In this document: positions 1 to 7,708 of the stretch, piece by piece | Layout of the letters: each line of letters opens with the position of its first letter | Numbering within the stretch: position 1 is the first letter of the stretch | Origin: JAIVHA01 sp965367295 | Lineage (GTDB): Bacteria; Pseudomonadota; Gammaproteobacteria; DSM-19610 | DNA: 23,206 nt | NCBI GenBank assembly: GCA_965367295.1 | Contig: CBDUHN010000046.1 | Coordinates: 1 to 23,206, forward strand | Reading direction: 5' to 3' | Translations under genes and position numbers: made by a program | The notes under the pieces: model-generated | What the model was told of the DNA's origin: nothing | The model's input: only the letters and a program-made list of their open reading frames with translations | Database searches by the model: none

Positions 1-116
1 GCGGCTCAGACAGTTGCGCGCTTGATCCGGTTTGGCCTGCGATGCTCGGCGGCGCCAACGGGGGCCGGGTGCCATGCTGATAGGGACGTGGTGATTAGCC
101 GGCTTGATCTGTGCGC

Positions 117-188
117 CTGTAGATTCGAATTTATTCGGACGATGTTCATCCGGTGTTGCCATGGCCGAATGAATTCGGACCTACAGGG
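117..188. repeat. Inverted pair of REP-like palindromes (BIME-like)
   Basis: Two arms of about 23 nt, starting with CCTGTAG at 116-122 and ending with CTACAGG at 181-187, are inverted copies that differ at roughly three positions. Each arm starts with GTAG and carries its own small palindrome (CGAAT...ATTCG; in the second arm CCGAAT...ATTCGG). A GTAG head followed by an imperfect palindrome, occurring as an inverted doublet between genes, is the hallmark of REP elements mobilised by RAYT transposases. Assignment to a named REP family would need a genome-wide search. The pair could also fold into one long hairpin. Confidence 0.6.
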
Positions 189-309
189 CGCCAGGGCAGA
201 CTGGTCGGTTTGCAAACACGAATTGTCAAATTTCCGTTTCTAATACCCCTTAACCATTAGTCGCTTAGCACTCTTTTCTCATTCTATGCCTTGAATGCGG
301 GGCATTTCC

Positions 310-323
310 GACAAAATTTTGAC
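310..323. promoter_or_regulatory. FleQ-box-like palindrome before fleQ
   Basis: GACAAAATTTTGAC contains a perfect 10-bp palindrome (CAAAATTTTG) and resembles the Pseudomonas aeruginosa FleQ consensus GTCaNTAAAtTGAC. The right half-site TTGAC is intact, and the left half has one mismatch (GAC for GTC). It overlaps a TTGACA -35 candidate, so binding would be expected to block RNA polymerase. The match is imperfect and the region is AT-rich, so chance is possible. Confidence 0.35.
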
Positions 324-347
324 AATGACGAAAATCAGTGCTTAACT
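319..347 (+). promoter_or_regulatory. Candidate sigma-70 promoter for fleQ
   Basis: TTGACA at 319-324 is a perfect -35 hexamer. Seventeen bases later TTAACT at 342-347 matches the TATAAT -10 at only three positions. The fleQ start codon lies about 100 nt downstream. No sigma-54 pattern (GG-N10-GC with TGGC and TTGC) was seen upstream of fleQ, consistent with a master regulator read by a housekeeping sigma factor. Confidence 0.4.
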
Positions 348-449
348 AACCCGCAGAGCTATCCCGGGGCTGAGAACGATGCCGGGGTTCCTCGCATCCA
401 GAATAATCAAAAATAAGCCACCGGGGCCACATAGGCGGGAAGGGAAGAA

Positions 450-1925
450 ATGAGTGAACCTAAGGTACTGATCATCGAGGCGGATGAAGAGCGCGGGCGA
501 GAGCTTTCATCCGTCCTGCGCTTCATCAACTACGATCCGGTCTGGGTGTCGGACTGCAGTCGCTGGGCACAGGCCCTGGAGGCGAACGATCATTGCCTCG
601 CAGTGCTGGCCGGTACCTGCAAGTCAGACAAGGCCCTGGAGAAGCTGCTCAAGGAGGTGCATGACTTCAACGGACACCTGCCCATTTTCCTGCTTGCCGA
701 AAAAGACAAGGAACCGACGGTACTTATCGAACCCAGTTCCTGCATCCTCGGCAAGATTGCGCTGCCGCCGCGCTACACCCAGCTGACCAGCGCCCTGCAT
801 CAGGCCGAGGTGTATCGCGAGTCCCAGGTGGACGGTAGCCGTCAACGTCCCGTCGACCTGTTCCGCAGTCTGGTGGGCACCAGCCGCTCCATTCATACCG
901 TGCGCAAAATGATCCAGCAGGTAGCCGATTCCGAGGCGAATGTGCTGATCCTCGGTGAATCGGGTACCGGCAAGGAAGTCGTGGCGCGCAACATCCATTA
1001 TTATTCCTCGCGTCGCAATGAACCCTTTGTACCCATCAACTGCGGTGCGATTCCGGCGGATCTGCTGGAATCCGAGCTGTTCGGACACGAGAAGGGTGCT
1101 TTTACCGGGGCCATCAGCTCCCGCCAGGGCCGTTTTGAACTGGCCGAGGGTGGCACACTGTTCCTGGATGAAATCGGCGACATGAGCCTGCCCATGCAGG
1201 TGAAACTGTTGCGTGTGTTGCAGGAACGTACCTTCGACCGGGTCGGTAGTAACAAGAGCATCGAAGCCAATGTGCGTGTCATTGCCGCCACCCATGTCAA
1301 CCTGGAAGAAGCCATCGCAGACGGCCGATTCCGTGAGGATCTGTTCTATCGCCTCAATGTGTTCCCCATTGAAATGCCACCCATGCGCGACCGGGTGGAA
1401 GATATCCCTCTGCTGATCAATGAGCTGATTCGTCGCATCGAGCATGAAAAGCGCGGCTCCGTGCGCCTGACCCAGGCCGCCGTGCTGTCCCTGTGCCAGT
1501 ACAGCTGGCCGGGCAATGTGCGGGAACTGGCGAACCTGGTGGAACGGCTGGCCATTCTGTTTCCCTTTGGTGTTGTGGATATCACCGATCTCCCGGAAAA
1601 ATTCCAGTCCGATGCCATCCCGGCCTCGGCCAGCCAGTCCCTGGCACCCATGGATGAAGACCCGATGCCGACCCTGTACCAGCCGGAACCGCATCCCATG
1701 CACACCCTGGAAGCCGGGCGCCAGGATCCACGCCTGCCCCGTGATGGCCTGGATCTCAAGCAGCATCTCAGCGAACTGGAAGTCGGCTTTATCAAGCAGG
1801 CGCTCGACGATGCCGACGGGGTGGTGGCGCGTGCCGCCAAGCGTCTGGGCATGCGCCGGACCACGCTGGTGGAAAAGCTCCGCAAATACGGCCTGCAACG
1901 TTCCGACGAGACGGCAGGAATTTGA
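450..1925 (+). CDS. fleQ: FleQ/FlrA, sigma-54-dependent flagellar master regulator
   Basis: This 491-residue protein is the master activator of polar flagellar genes; it remodels sigma-54 RNA polymerase in the cytoplasm. An N-terminal receiver-like FleQ domain (about 1-125) lacks a standard phospho-acceptor. The AAA+ domain (about 140-380) shows Walker A GESGTGKE at 169-176, the sigma-54 contact loop GAFTGA at 216-221 and Walker B around LFLDEIGD. A Fis-type helix-turn-helix fills about 439-482. The residues that bind c-di-GMP in Pseudomonas FleQ are present with a constant offset of five: LFRS 137-140, R180-N181 and the ExxxR pair E325/R329. ATG 450 follows a purine-rich GGGAAGGGAAG ribosome site. 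The protein aligns with FleQ over its whole length, and the fleSR neighbourhood agrees. Confidence 0.97.
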   Translation: MSEPKVLIIEADEERGRELSSVLRFINYDPVWVSDCSRWAQALEANDHCLAVLAGTCKSDKALEKLLKEVHDFNGHLPIFLLAEKDKEPTVLIEPSSCILGKIALPPRYTQLTSALHQAEVYRESQVDGSRQRPVDLFRSLVGTSRSIHTVRKMIQQVADSEANVLILGESGTGKEVVARNIHYYSSRRNEPFVPINCGAIPADLLESELFGHEKGAFTGAISSRQGRFELAEGGTLFLDEIGDMSLPMQVKLLRVLQERTFDRVGSNKSIEANVRVIAATHVNLEEAIADGRFREDLFYRLNVFPIEMPPMRDRVEDIPLLINELIRRIEHEKRGSVRLTQAAVLSLCQYSWPGNVRELANLVERLAILFPFGVVDITDLPEKFQSDAIPASASQSLAPMDEDPMPTLYQPEPHPMHTLEAGRQDPRLPRDGLDLKQHLSELEVGFIKQALDDADGVVARAAKRLGMRRTTLVEKLRKYGLQRSDETAGI

Positions 1926-1979
1926 CTACCCCCAAAGTTGGAATCCGTAACTAGCTGATTTAAAAACAAGTCAACTTTT

Positions 1980-1996
1980 CGGCACGCCTCTTGCTT
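1980..1996 (+). promoter_or_regulatory. Sigma-54 promoter of fleSR
   Basis: CGGCACGCCTCTTGCTT fits the sigma-54 consensus TGGCACG-N4-TTGCW with one mismatch at the first base. GG at 1981-1982 and GC at 1993-1994 are separated by exactly ten bases, placing the transcript start near 2005. An AT-rich tract and a lone FleQ half-site GTCAA (1970-1974) lie just upstream. fleSR is a FleQ- and RpoN-dependent operon in Pseudomonas. Confidence 0.85.
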
Positions 1997-2053
1997 CTGT
2001 GCTGGCGTGGGTCAAAAAGACCTCACGTCAACCCGGAACAGGCAGGCGACCGA

Positions 2054-3262
2054 ATGTCTCAGCAAGTCATCCACAATCCGCAGGAACTGCAGAGCGCCTT
2101 TGAGGCGTTCACCCGCATGTCCGAGCAGCTGGAGGGTTCCTACCGGGAACTCGAACGGCGCGCGGCACAGCTCACCCGGGAACTGGAAGCGGCCCGTTCG
2201 GAGCGACTGCAACAACTGGCGGAAAAAGAGAAGATCGCGGACCGCCTCGGTACCCTGCTGGAAGCCCTGCCGGGTGGCGTAGTGGTGCTGGACGGTAGCG
2301 GCCGGGTCTGCGAATGCAATCCCGCTGCCCTCGATCTGCTCGGTGAGCCACTGCTGGGCGAGACCTGGGATTCGGTTACCCGCCGGGTGCTGAGCGATGA
2401 TCAACAGGGCAATCACGAAGTCCGTTTGCTCGACGGCCGCCGGGTCAGTATTTCCCGTCGTACCCTCGATACCCAGCCCGGCCAGATCCTGTTACTGCAC
2501 GATGTGACGGAAACCCGTGCCCTGCAGGAAACCGTCAACCGCCAGCAACGCCTGTCCGCGATGGGTGAAATGACCGCGCGTCTGGCACACCAGATCCGTA
2601 CCCCATTATCGTCGTCCCTGCTGTATGCCTCGCACCTGGCGAGCGGCCATCTGAAGGCGGCGGACCAGGTACGCTTCTCGGAAAAACTGCTCAATGGACT
2701 GCGCCATCTCGATCGCATGGTCAACGATATGCTGGTGTTCGCCCGTGGTGGCAGCACCGCAGCAGAAAGTATCCCCGTCAGTGAACTATTGAAGGATCTG
2801 GAACAGTCATTGGTCGCCACGCTGCTGGAATCCGGTGCGCGGCTGAATATGGTCAATGATGCTCCCGATGCCCGCCTGCAGGGCAATCGCGAGGCGTTGA
2901 CCGGTGCCCTGGTCAATCTCGCGGCCAACGCTGTGCAGGCCACCGGCTATGGTGCCCGCCTGCAGGTGAACGTGCGCCGGACGAAAGATGAGCGTATTCA
3001 GATTGCCATTACCGACAATGGCCCTGGTATCCCCGCCGAGCTACGTGAACGTATTTTCGAACCCTTTTTCACCACCCGTCCCGAAGGCACCGGTCTTGGG
3101 CTCGCGGTGGTGCAGGCTGTGACCCAGGCCCACGGAGGTGAAATCGGTCTGGAAATACCCAGGGAAGGCGGAACCCGTTTTGTGCTGAATCTGCCGGCCG
3201 CGCAGCCCGTGATGCTGCCCAGTGGCCAGGCGACGGAAATGAAATTGAGGTGTGCCCTATGA
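2054..3262 (+). CDS. fleS: FleS/FlrB, soluble flagellar sensor histidine kinase
   Basis: This is the kinase of the FleS/FleR pair that switches on late basal-body and hook genes. It has 402 residues and no membrane segment, so it is cytoplasmic. An N-terminal coiled coil (about 10-60) leads to a PAS domain (about 65-160). The dimerisation and phospho-acceptor helix contains LAHQIRTPL with H179. The ATP-binding domain shows the N box NLAANAVQA (about 288), DNGPGIP (about 320) and TGLGLAV (about 346). An in-frame TTG at 1991 would add 21 residues but falls within the -12 element of the sigma-54 promoter, before the expected transcript start. ATG 2054, preceded by a GGCAGGCG stretch, is therefore chosen. 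It overlaps fleR by ATGA, which suggests coupled translation. Confidence 0.93.
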   Translation: MSQQVIHNPQELQSAFEAFTRMSEQLEGSYRELERRAAQLTRELEAARSERLQQLAEKEKIADRLGTLLEALPGGVVVLDGSGRVCECNPAALDLLGEPLLGETWDSVTRRVLSDDQQGNHEVRLLDGRRVSISRRTLDTQPGQILLLHDVTETRALQETVNRQQRLSAMGEMTARLAHQIRTPLSSSLLYASHLASGHLKAADQVRFSEKLLNGLRHLDRMVNDMLVFARGGSTAAESIPVSELLKDLEQSLVATLLESGARLNMVNDAPDARLQGNREALTGALVNLAANAVQATGYGARLQVNVRRTKDERIQIAITDNGPGIPAELRERIFEPFFTTRPEGTGLGLAVVQAVTQAHGGEIGLEIPREGGTRFVLNLPAAQPVMLPSGQATEMKLRCAL

Positions 3263-4596
3263 ATCCAGCGTCTGTCTTGATTGTGGAAGACGATCCCTCC
3301 CTGCGTGAAGCCTTGAGCGATACGCTCGAACTGGCGGGTTACCCGGTAACGGTGGCCTGCGATGGCAATGGCGCACTGGATGTACTGCAACTGGAAGATA
3401 TCGGCATGGTGGTCAGCGACGTGCACATGGGACGCATGGACGGCCACGAACTACTGGCCAAAATCCGTACTGCAGCACCGGATCTGCCGGTGGTGCTGAT
3501 GACCGCCTACGGCACCATTGAAAAGGCCGTCGATGCCATGCGCGCCGGTGCCACCGATTACCTGGTAAAGCCCTTTGAAGCCGAAGTGCTGGTGGACATG
3601 GTGAGCCGGTATCTGCCCGGTGAGCACAAGATGGATTCCGGCCTGCTGGCGGTGGATGAAAAAACCAAGCAGCTGGCTGCGCTGGCGGCCAAGGTAGCGG
3701 CTACCGATGCCACGGTGATGATCAGCGGCGAATCCGGTAGCGGCAAGGAAGTGTTCGCCCGTTTCATTCACGAGCGTTCCGATCGTGCCGGCAAACCGTT
3801 CGTTGCCATCAACTGTGCCGCCATTCCCGAGAATATGCTCGAGGCCGTACTGTTCGGTTACGAGAAGGGGGCCTTCACCGGCGCCTATCGTTCGCAGGCG
3901 GGTAAATTCGAACAGGCTCAGGGCGGCACCTTGCTGCTCGATGAAATCTCGGAAATGGATCTGGCCCTGCAGGCCAAACTGCTGCGCGTATTGCAGGAGC
4001 GGGAAGTGGAACGCCTTGGTGGTCGTGACATGATCCCGCTCGATGTACGTGTACTGGCAACCACCAACCGCAACATGCGTGCGGAGGTGGCTGCCGGCCG
4101 GTTCCGTGAGGACCTGTATTACCGTCTCAATGTATTCCCCCTGAATCTGAAACCGTTGCGCGAACGCCCTGCAGACATCCTGCCGCTGGCGCAACGACTG
4201 GTGGAACGCTATTGCCGTAACGCCCGGGTAGTGCCGCAGTTTTCCGCTGCCGCCCGGCAGCGCCTGTTGGGTCACGCCTGGCCGGGCAATGTACGGGAAC
4301 TGGATAACGTGATCCAGCGTGCCCTGATTCTGTTCAGTGGCGAGGTCATCGAAGTGGCGGACCTGTGTTTCGAGGAAGAGGCGGTTCCGGTTGCCGACAT
4401 ATCCGCGGATGCCGGTCATGGCCATGAAGCCCTCGGTGAGGACTTAAAGAGCCGGGAATTCCAGCTCATTCTGGAAGCCCTGGAGGCAGACAAGGGTAGC
4501 CGCAAGGCGGCGGCGGAGCGCCTCGGCATCAGCCCGCGCACGTTACGCTACAAGCTGGCGCGTATGCGTGAGCAGGGGATTGCAGTACCGGCATAG
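3259..4596 (+). CDS. fleR: FleR/FlrC, sigma-54-dependent response regulator
   Basis: This 445-residue NtrC-type activator is the partner of FleS and turns on later flagellar operons with sigma-54. The receiver domain (1-120) has the acidic pair in VEDDPSL, the phospho-acceptor D54 in VSDVHMG and the conserved lysine in YLVKPF. The AAA+ domain has Walker A GESGSGKE at 157-164, GAFTGA at 204-209 and Walker B LLLDEIS. A Fis-like helix-turn-helix occupies about 403-440. A GTG at 3250 is in frame, but ATG 3259 overlaps the fleS stop and sits eight bases after GAGG, so it is preferred. Unlike FleQ, the receiver has every residue needed for phosphorylation. Confidence 0.94.
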   Translation: MNPASVLIVEDDPSLREALSDTLELAGYPVTVACDGNGALDVLQLEDIGMVVSDVHMGRMDGHELLAKIRTAAPDLPVVLMTAYGTIEKAVDAMRAGATDYLVKPFEAEVLVDMVSRYLPGEHKMDSGLLAVDEKTKQLAALAAKVAATDATVMISGESGSGKEVFARFIHERSDRAGKPFVAINCAAIPENMLEAVLFGYEKGAFTGAYRSQAGKFEQAQGGTLLLDEISEMDLALQAKLLRVLQEREVERLGGRDMIPLDVRVLATTNRNMRAEVAAGRFREDLYYRLNVFPLNLKPLRERPADILPLAQRLVERYCRNARVVPQFSAAARQRLLGHAWPGNVRELDNVIQRALILFSGEVIEVADLCFEEEAVPVADISADAGHGHEALGEDLKSREFQLILEALEADKGSRKAAAERLGISPRTLRYKLARMREQGIAVPA

Positions 4597-4622
4597 GGCC
4601 GCACTGATAGGAGATAGAGCAA

Positions 4623-4946
4623 ATGAGCGAAATTGACGTCAACCAGATTCTCAGTCAGATGCGCAGCCTGCGGGCCATGGCCCAGGGGCAGGGCACCGAG
4701 GTGGCGCCCGCCAGCACCCCGAATGATGACTTCAGTTCCCTGTTGAAACAGTCCATCGACAAGGTGAATGACACCCAGATGCAGGCCGGTGAACTGCGCG
4801 ACAAATTCGTTGCCGGTGATTCTGATACCGACCTCACCCAGGTGATGGTGGCCCTGCAGAAGGCCAGCCTGTCGTTTCAGGCCATGACCCAGGTGCGCAA
4901 CAAGCTGGTCAATGCATACCAGGACATCATGAATATGCAGGTGTAG
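4623..4946 (+). CDS. fliE: FliE, MS-ring to rod junction protein
   Basis: A 107-residue exported protein that joins the FliF ring to the proximal rod and is among the first export substrates. The C-terminal half, with DTDLTQVMVALQKASLSFQ and VRNKLVNAYQDIMNMQV, is the typical FliE helical signature. The N-terminal region around residues 15-40 is variable and low in complexity. The start follows AGGAG by nine bases. Only 26 nt separate it from fleR, and no sigma-54 promoter was found between them. Confidence 0.95.
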   Translation: MSEIDVNQILSQMRSLRAMAQGQGTEVAPASTPNDDFSSLLKQSIDKVNDTQMQAGELRDKFVAGDSDTDLTQVMVALQKASLSFQAMTQVRNKLVNAYQDIMNMQV

Positions 4947-5040
4947 CTGCTGGACGGGTAACTCCTGGGCATTTGCAGGTGCGAATCTATTTGTACCGGC
5001 ATAAAAAAATACCAAGCATGACAAAAGGCGACGCAGAATT

Positions 5041-6705
5041 ATGGCACTGGTAAAAACAGAGGCGGCGGCACAGGGCTTTACCCAATTGCCCGCCATGCGA
5101 CAGATCTGGTTCATGGTGGCGATTGCAGCCAGCGTGGCGGTGGGCGTGGCGCTGGTGCTGTGGATGCAGACCCCCAATTACACCCTGCTATACGGCACCC
5201 TCTCCCAGAAGGATGCCGGCCAGGTGGTCGAGGCGCTGCAGAAGGCCAATATCCCCTACAAAGTGGAGGAGGGCACCGGTGCTGTACTGGTGGCCTCCAG
5301 CCAAGTGCACCAGGCACGCCTGGAACTGGCCAACCAGGGCCTGCCGGAAGGCTCCGGCATGGGTTTCGAGATGCTGCAGCAGGATCAGGGTTTCGGCACA
5401 TCCCAGTTCATTGAAACGGCACGTTTCCAGCGTGCCCTGGAAGGTGAACTGGCCCGCACCATCAGCACCATGCGCAATGTGCAGAGCGCCCGCGTGCACC
5501 TGGCCATGCCGAAGCGCTCGGTGTTCGTGCGTGATCGGGAGAACCCCACTGCGTCGGTCATGGTAAGCCTGTTTTCCGGCCGTAGTCTTGATGAGGAACA
5601 GGTGGCGGCCATTGTGCACATGGTGTCGTCCAGCGTACCGCATCTCGCGCCTAGCGCCGTTACCGTCATCGATCAACGCGGCAATCTCCTGACGCAACCG
5701 GATGATCGCGAGAACAATGCACCCAGCTCCAGCCAGTTTGCCTATACCCGCAAGCTGGAACAGTCCTTCGTCAAACGCATTGAAAACCTGTTGTCGCCCA
5801 TGGTAGGCAGTGCCGGCGTGCGCGCCCAGGTCACGGCGGATCTGGACTTTACGGTCACTGAACGCACCCAGGAAGTCTACAATCCGGATCTGTTATCGCT
5901 GCGCAGTGAACAGGTCACCGAGGAACAGATGGGGGCCGCGGCAGCGGCACAGGGCGTACCCGGTGCCCTTAGCAACCAGCCGCCCGGCGGTGGTGTGGCA
6001 CCGGAAGTGGCCACGGGTGCCGATGCGGGCGGTGCGGCTGGAAATGGTGGTGCGATGGGGAATTCCAGCCGCCGCAGTACCCGTAACTATGAACTCGATA
6101 AAACCATCAGCCATACCCGCCTGGCGACCGGTACCGTGCGCCGTCTTTCGGTGGCCGTGGTACTGGATGACAAGCAGGCCACGGATGATAATGGAGAACT
6201 GACCCGTCAGCCCTGGAACGATCAGGAACTGGAGCGATTCACTACCCTGGTGCGCGAGGCAGTGGGCTTCAACGCGCAGCGGGGTGACAGTGTCAACGTG
6301 ATCAACTCCTCCTTCCAACAGCCGCCGGAACCCGAGCCGTTGCCGGAACTGAGCATGATGGAGCAGCCCTGGATCTGGGATGCGGCCAAGTGGGGCGCCG
6401 GTGCCCTGGGCCTGTTGATCCTGGTGTTCGCAGTGTTGCGCCCGGCGCTTAAGAACCTGGCGGAAGCGGGCGCGAGCAGTGGCGGCATGGTGCCCGCAGT
6501 CGCCGGTACCGCGGGTGGTGCCGCCGGCATGGATATGGGGGAGGACCAGCTGAGTCTCACCGGTGGCGAAGAGAAACGGGCGCCCCAGCTGAAGGGTCCG
6601 CAGGATAACTATGAAGGTAACCTCAACATGGCGCAGAGTGTGGTGGGGGAAGATCCCAAACGGGTGGCGCAAGTGGTCAAGAACTGGGTAAACGAAGATG
6701 GCTGA
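5041..6705 (+). CDS. fliF: FliF, flagellar MS-ring protein
   Basis: FliF (554 residues) forms the inner-membrane MS ring on which the rotor and export gate assemble. A first membrane helix spans about 22-42 and a second about 450-470, with the periplasmic ring-building domains between (YscJ-like, about 45-220, including GLPEGSGMGFE). A Gly/Ala-rich low-complexity stretch at about 298-340 is a flexible linker. The C-terminal tail ending VAQVVKNWVNEDG is the FliG-binding segment. A 94-nt gap from fliE contains no clear promoter or hairpin, and the ribosome site is weak. The stop overlaps fliG by 8 nt, matching tight FliF/FliG pairing. Confidence 0.97.
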   Translation: MALVKTEAAAQGFTQLPAMRQIWFMVAIAASVAVGVALVLWMQTPNYTLLYGTLSQKDAGQVVEALQKANIPYKVEEGTGAVLVASSQVHQARLELANQGLPEGSGMGFEMLQQDQGFGTSQFIETARFQRALEGELARTISTMRNVQSARVHLAMPKRSVFVRDRENPTASVMVSLFSGRSLDEEQVAAIVHMVSSSVPHLAPSAVTVIDQRGNLLTQPDDRENNAPSSSQFAYTRKLEQSFVKRIENLLSPMVGSAGVRAQVTADLDFTVTERTQEVYNPDLLSLRSEQVTEEQMGAAAAAQGVPGALSNQPPGGGVAPEVATGADAGGAAGNGGAMGNSSRRSTRNYELDKTISHTRLATGTVRRLSVAVVLDDKQATDDNGELTRQPWNDQELERFTTLVREAVGFNAQRGDSVNVINSSFQQPPEPEPLPELSMMEQPWIWDAAKWGAGALGLLILVFAVLRPALKNLAEAGASSGGMVPAVAGTAGGAAGMDMGEDQLSLTGGEEKRAPQLKGPQDNYEGNLNMAQSVVGEDPKRVAQVVKNWVNEDG

Positions 6706-7708
6706 AGCGAGTCCGAAACTGAGTGGCACCGAACGCGCCGCCGTCCTGCTACTCACGCTGGGTGAGCAGCAGGCGGCGGAAGTACTGCGTCACATGGGTC
6801 CCAAGGAAGTACAGCGTATCGGCGCCGCCATGGCGTCTATGCATAACGTGTCACGCGGCAGCGTGAACCAGGTGCTGGAAACCTTCGTGGAGTCCGTGCA
6901 GCAGCAGACTGCGCTCGGAGTTGGTACCGAGGATTACCTGCGCAAGGTGATGATCCAGGCACTGGGTGAGGACAAGGCCGGTGGTCTGATGGATCGCATC
7001 ATGATGGGCTCCAGCACCAAGGGGCTGGAGGCCCTGAAGTGGATGGATGCCCGTGCCGTGGCGGAACTGATTCGCCTGGAGCATCCGCAGATCCAGGCCA
7101 TCGTGCTGTCCTATCTCGATCCTGATCATGCTGCCGAGGTGCTGGGGTTCCTCAGCGAGCGGGTGCGCCCCGATGTATTGCTGCGCATCGCTACCCTGGA
7201 AGGGATTCAGCCCTCGGCATTGAAGGAACTGGATGAAATCATGGAGCGCCAGTTTACCGGCAACCAGAGCGTGCAGTCCTCCAGTGTCGGCGGTGTGAAG
7301 GCGGCCGCGGATATTCTCAACTTCGTGGATACCTCCATGGAAGGCGAGGTGATGGAGCTGATCAAGGATGCCGATGCCGAGCTTGGCCAGCAGATCCAGG
7401 ATCTCATGTTCGTATTCGATAACCTGGTCGACGTGGATGACCGGGGTATCCAGTCCCTGCTGCGTGAGGTGTCGTCCGATACCCTTATCCTTGCGCTCAA
7501 GGGTGCCGATGAAACCATGCGTGAAAAGGTGTTCGCGAACATGTCCAAGCGCGCGGCGGAAATGATGCGCGACGATCTGGAACAGAAAGGGCCGGTACGC
7601 CTGAGCGAGGTGGAGTCGGCACAGAAGGAAATCCTCGCCATCGCACGTCGCATGTCCGATTCAGGCGAACTGGCGCTGGGTGGCAAGGGGGCAGAACAGT
7701 TTGTCTAA
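6698..7708 (+). CDS. fliG: FliG, motor switch and torque protein
   Basis: FliG (336 residues) couples the stator to the rotor in the cytoplasmic C ring. The N-terminal domain binds FliF. The middle domain has the EHPQ motif at 128-131, which contacts FliM. The C-terminal domain carries the charged torque helix in the region DLMFVFDNLVDVDDRGIQSLLREV. Its length is normal for the family. The start lies inside the end of fliF and the stop overlaps fliH, so the three are probably translated together. Confidence 0.97.
   Translation: MAEASPKLSGTERAAVLLLTLGEQQAAEVLRHMGPKEVQRIGAAMASMHNVSRGSVNQVLETFVESVQQQTALGVGTEDYLRKVMIQALGEDKAGGLMDRIMMGSSTKGLEALKWMDARAVAELIRLEHPQIQAIVLSYLDPDHAAEVLGFLSERVRPDVLLRIATLEGIQPSALKELDEIMERQFTGNQSVQSSSVGGVKAAADILNFVDTSMEGEVMELIKDADAELGQQIQDLMFVFDNLVDVDDRGIQSLLREVSSDTLILALKGADETMREKVFANMSKRAAEMMRDDLEQKGPVRLSEVESAQKEILAIARRMSDSGELALGGKGAEQFV

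Larger units (their letters stand above)
1..449. other. Non-coding region upstream of fleQ
   Basis: No convincing gene is visible on either strand. The short open frames here lack a recognisable product and overlap one another and the REP-like palindromes. One frame closes with a TGA at 23-25 and could be the tail of a gene lying before the window, but seven codons are too few to judge. From about 220 the sequence turns AT-rich, as expected of a control region, and it holds the candidate fleQ promoter and FleQ-like box. Three copies of CCGGGG occur in the presumed leader at 364-369, 382-387 and 421-426. Their role is unknown. Confidence 0.6.

Noticed and set aside
624..1898. A 424-codon open frame on the minus strand opposite fleQ
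   Set aside because: It is the antisense shadow of a clearly conserved gene, its translation is rich in His and Gln with no recognisable domain, and GC-rich genes often produce such frames.
1991..2053. An N-terminal extension of FleS from the TTG at 1991
   Set aside because: The codon is part of the -12 element of the sigma-54 promoter and would precede the mRNA start.
4633..4642. TTGACGTCAA palindrome at the start of fliE as a FleQ site
   Set aside because: The half-sites face the wrong way (TTGAC then GTCAA, no spacer) and lie in codons 4-7 of fliE; probably chance.
5018..5053. An 11-codon frame overlapping the fliF start
   Set aside because: It has no ribosome site and does not share the ATGA geometry; a chance frame.
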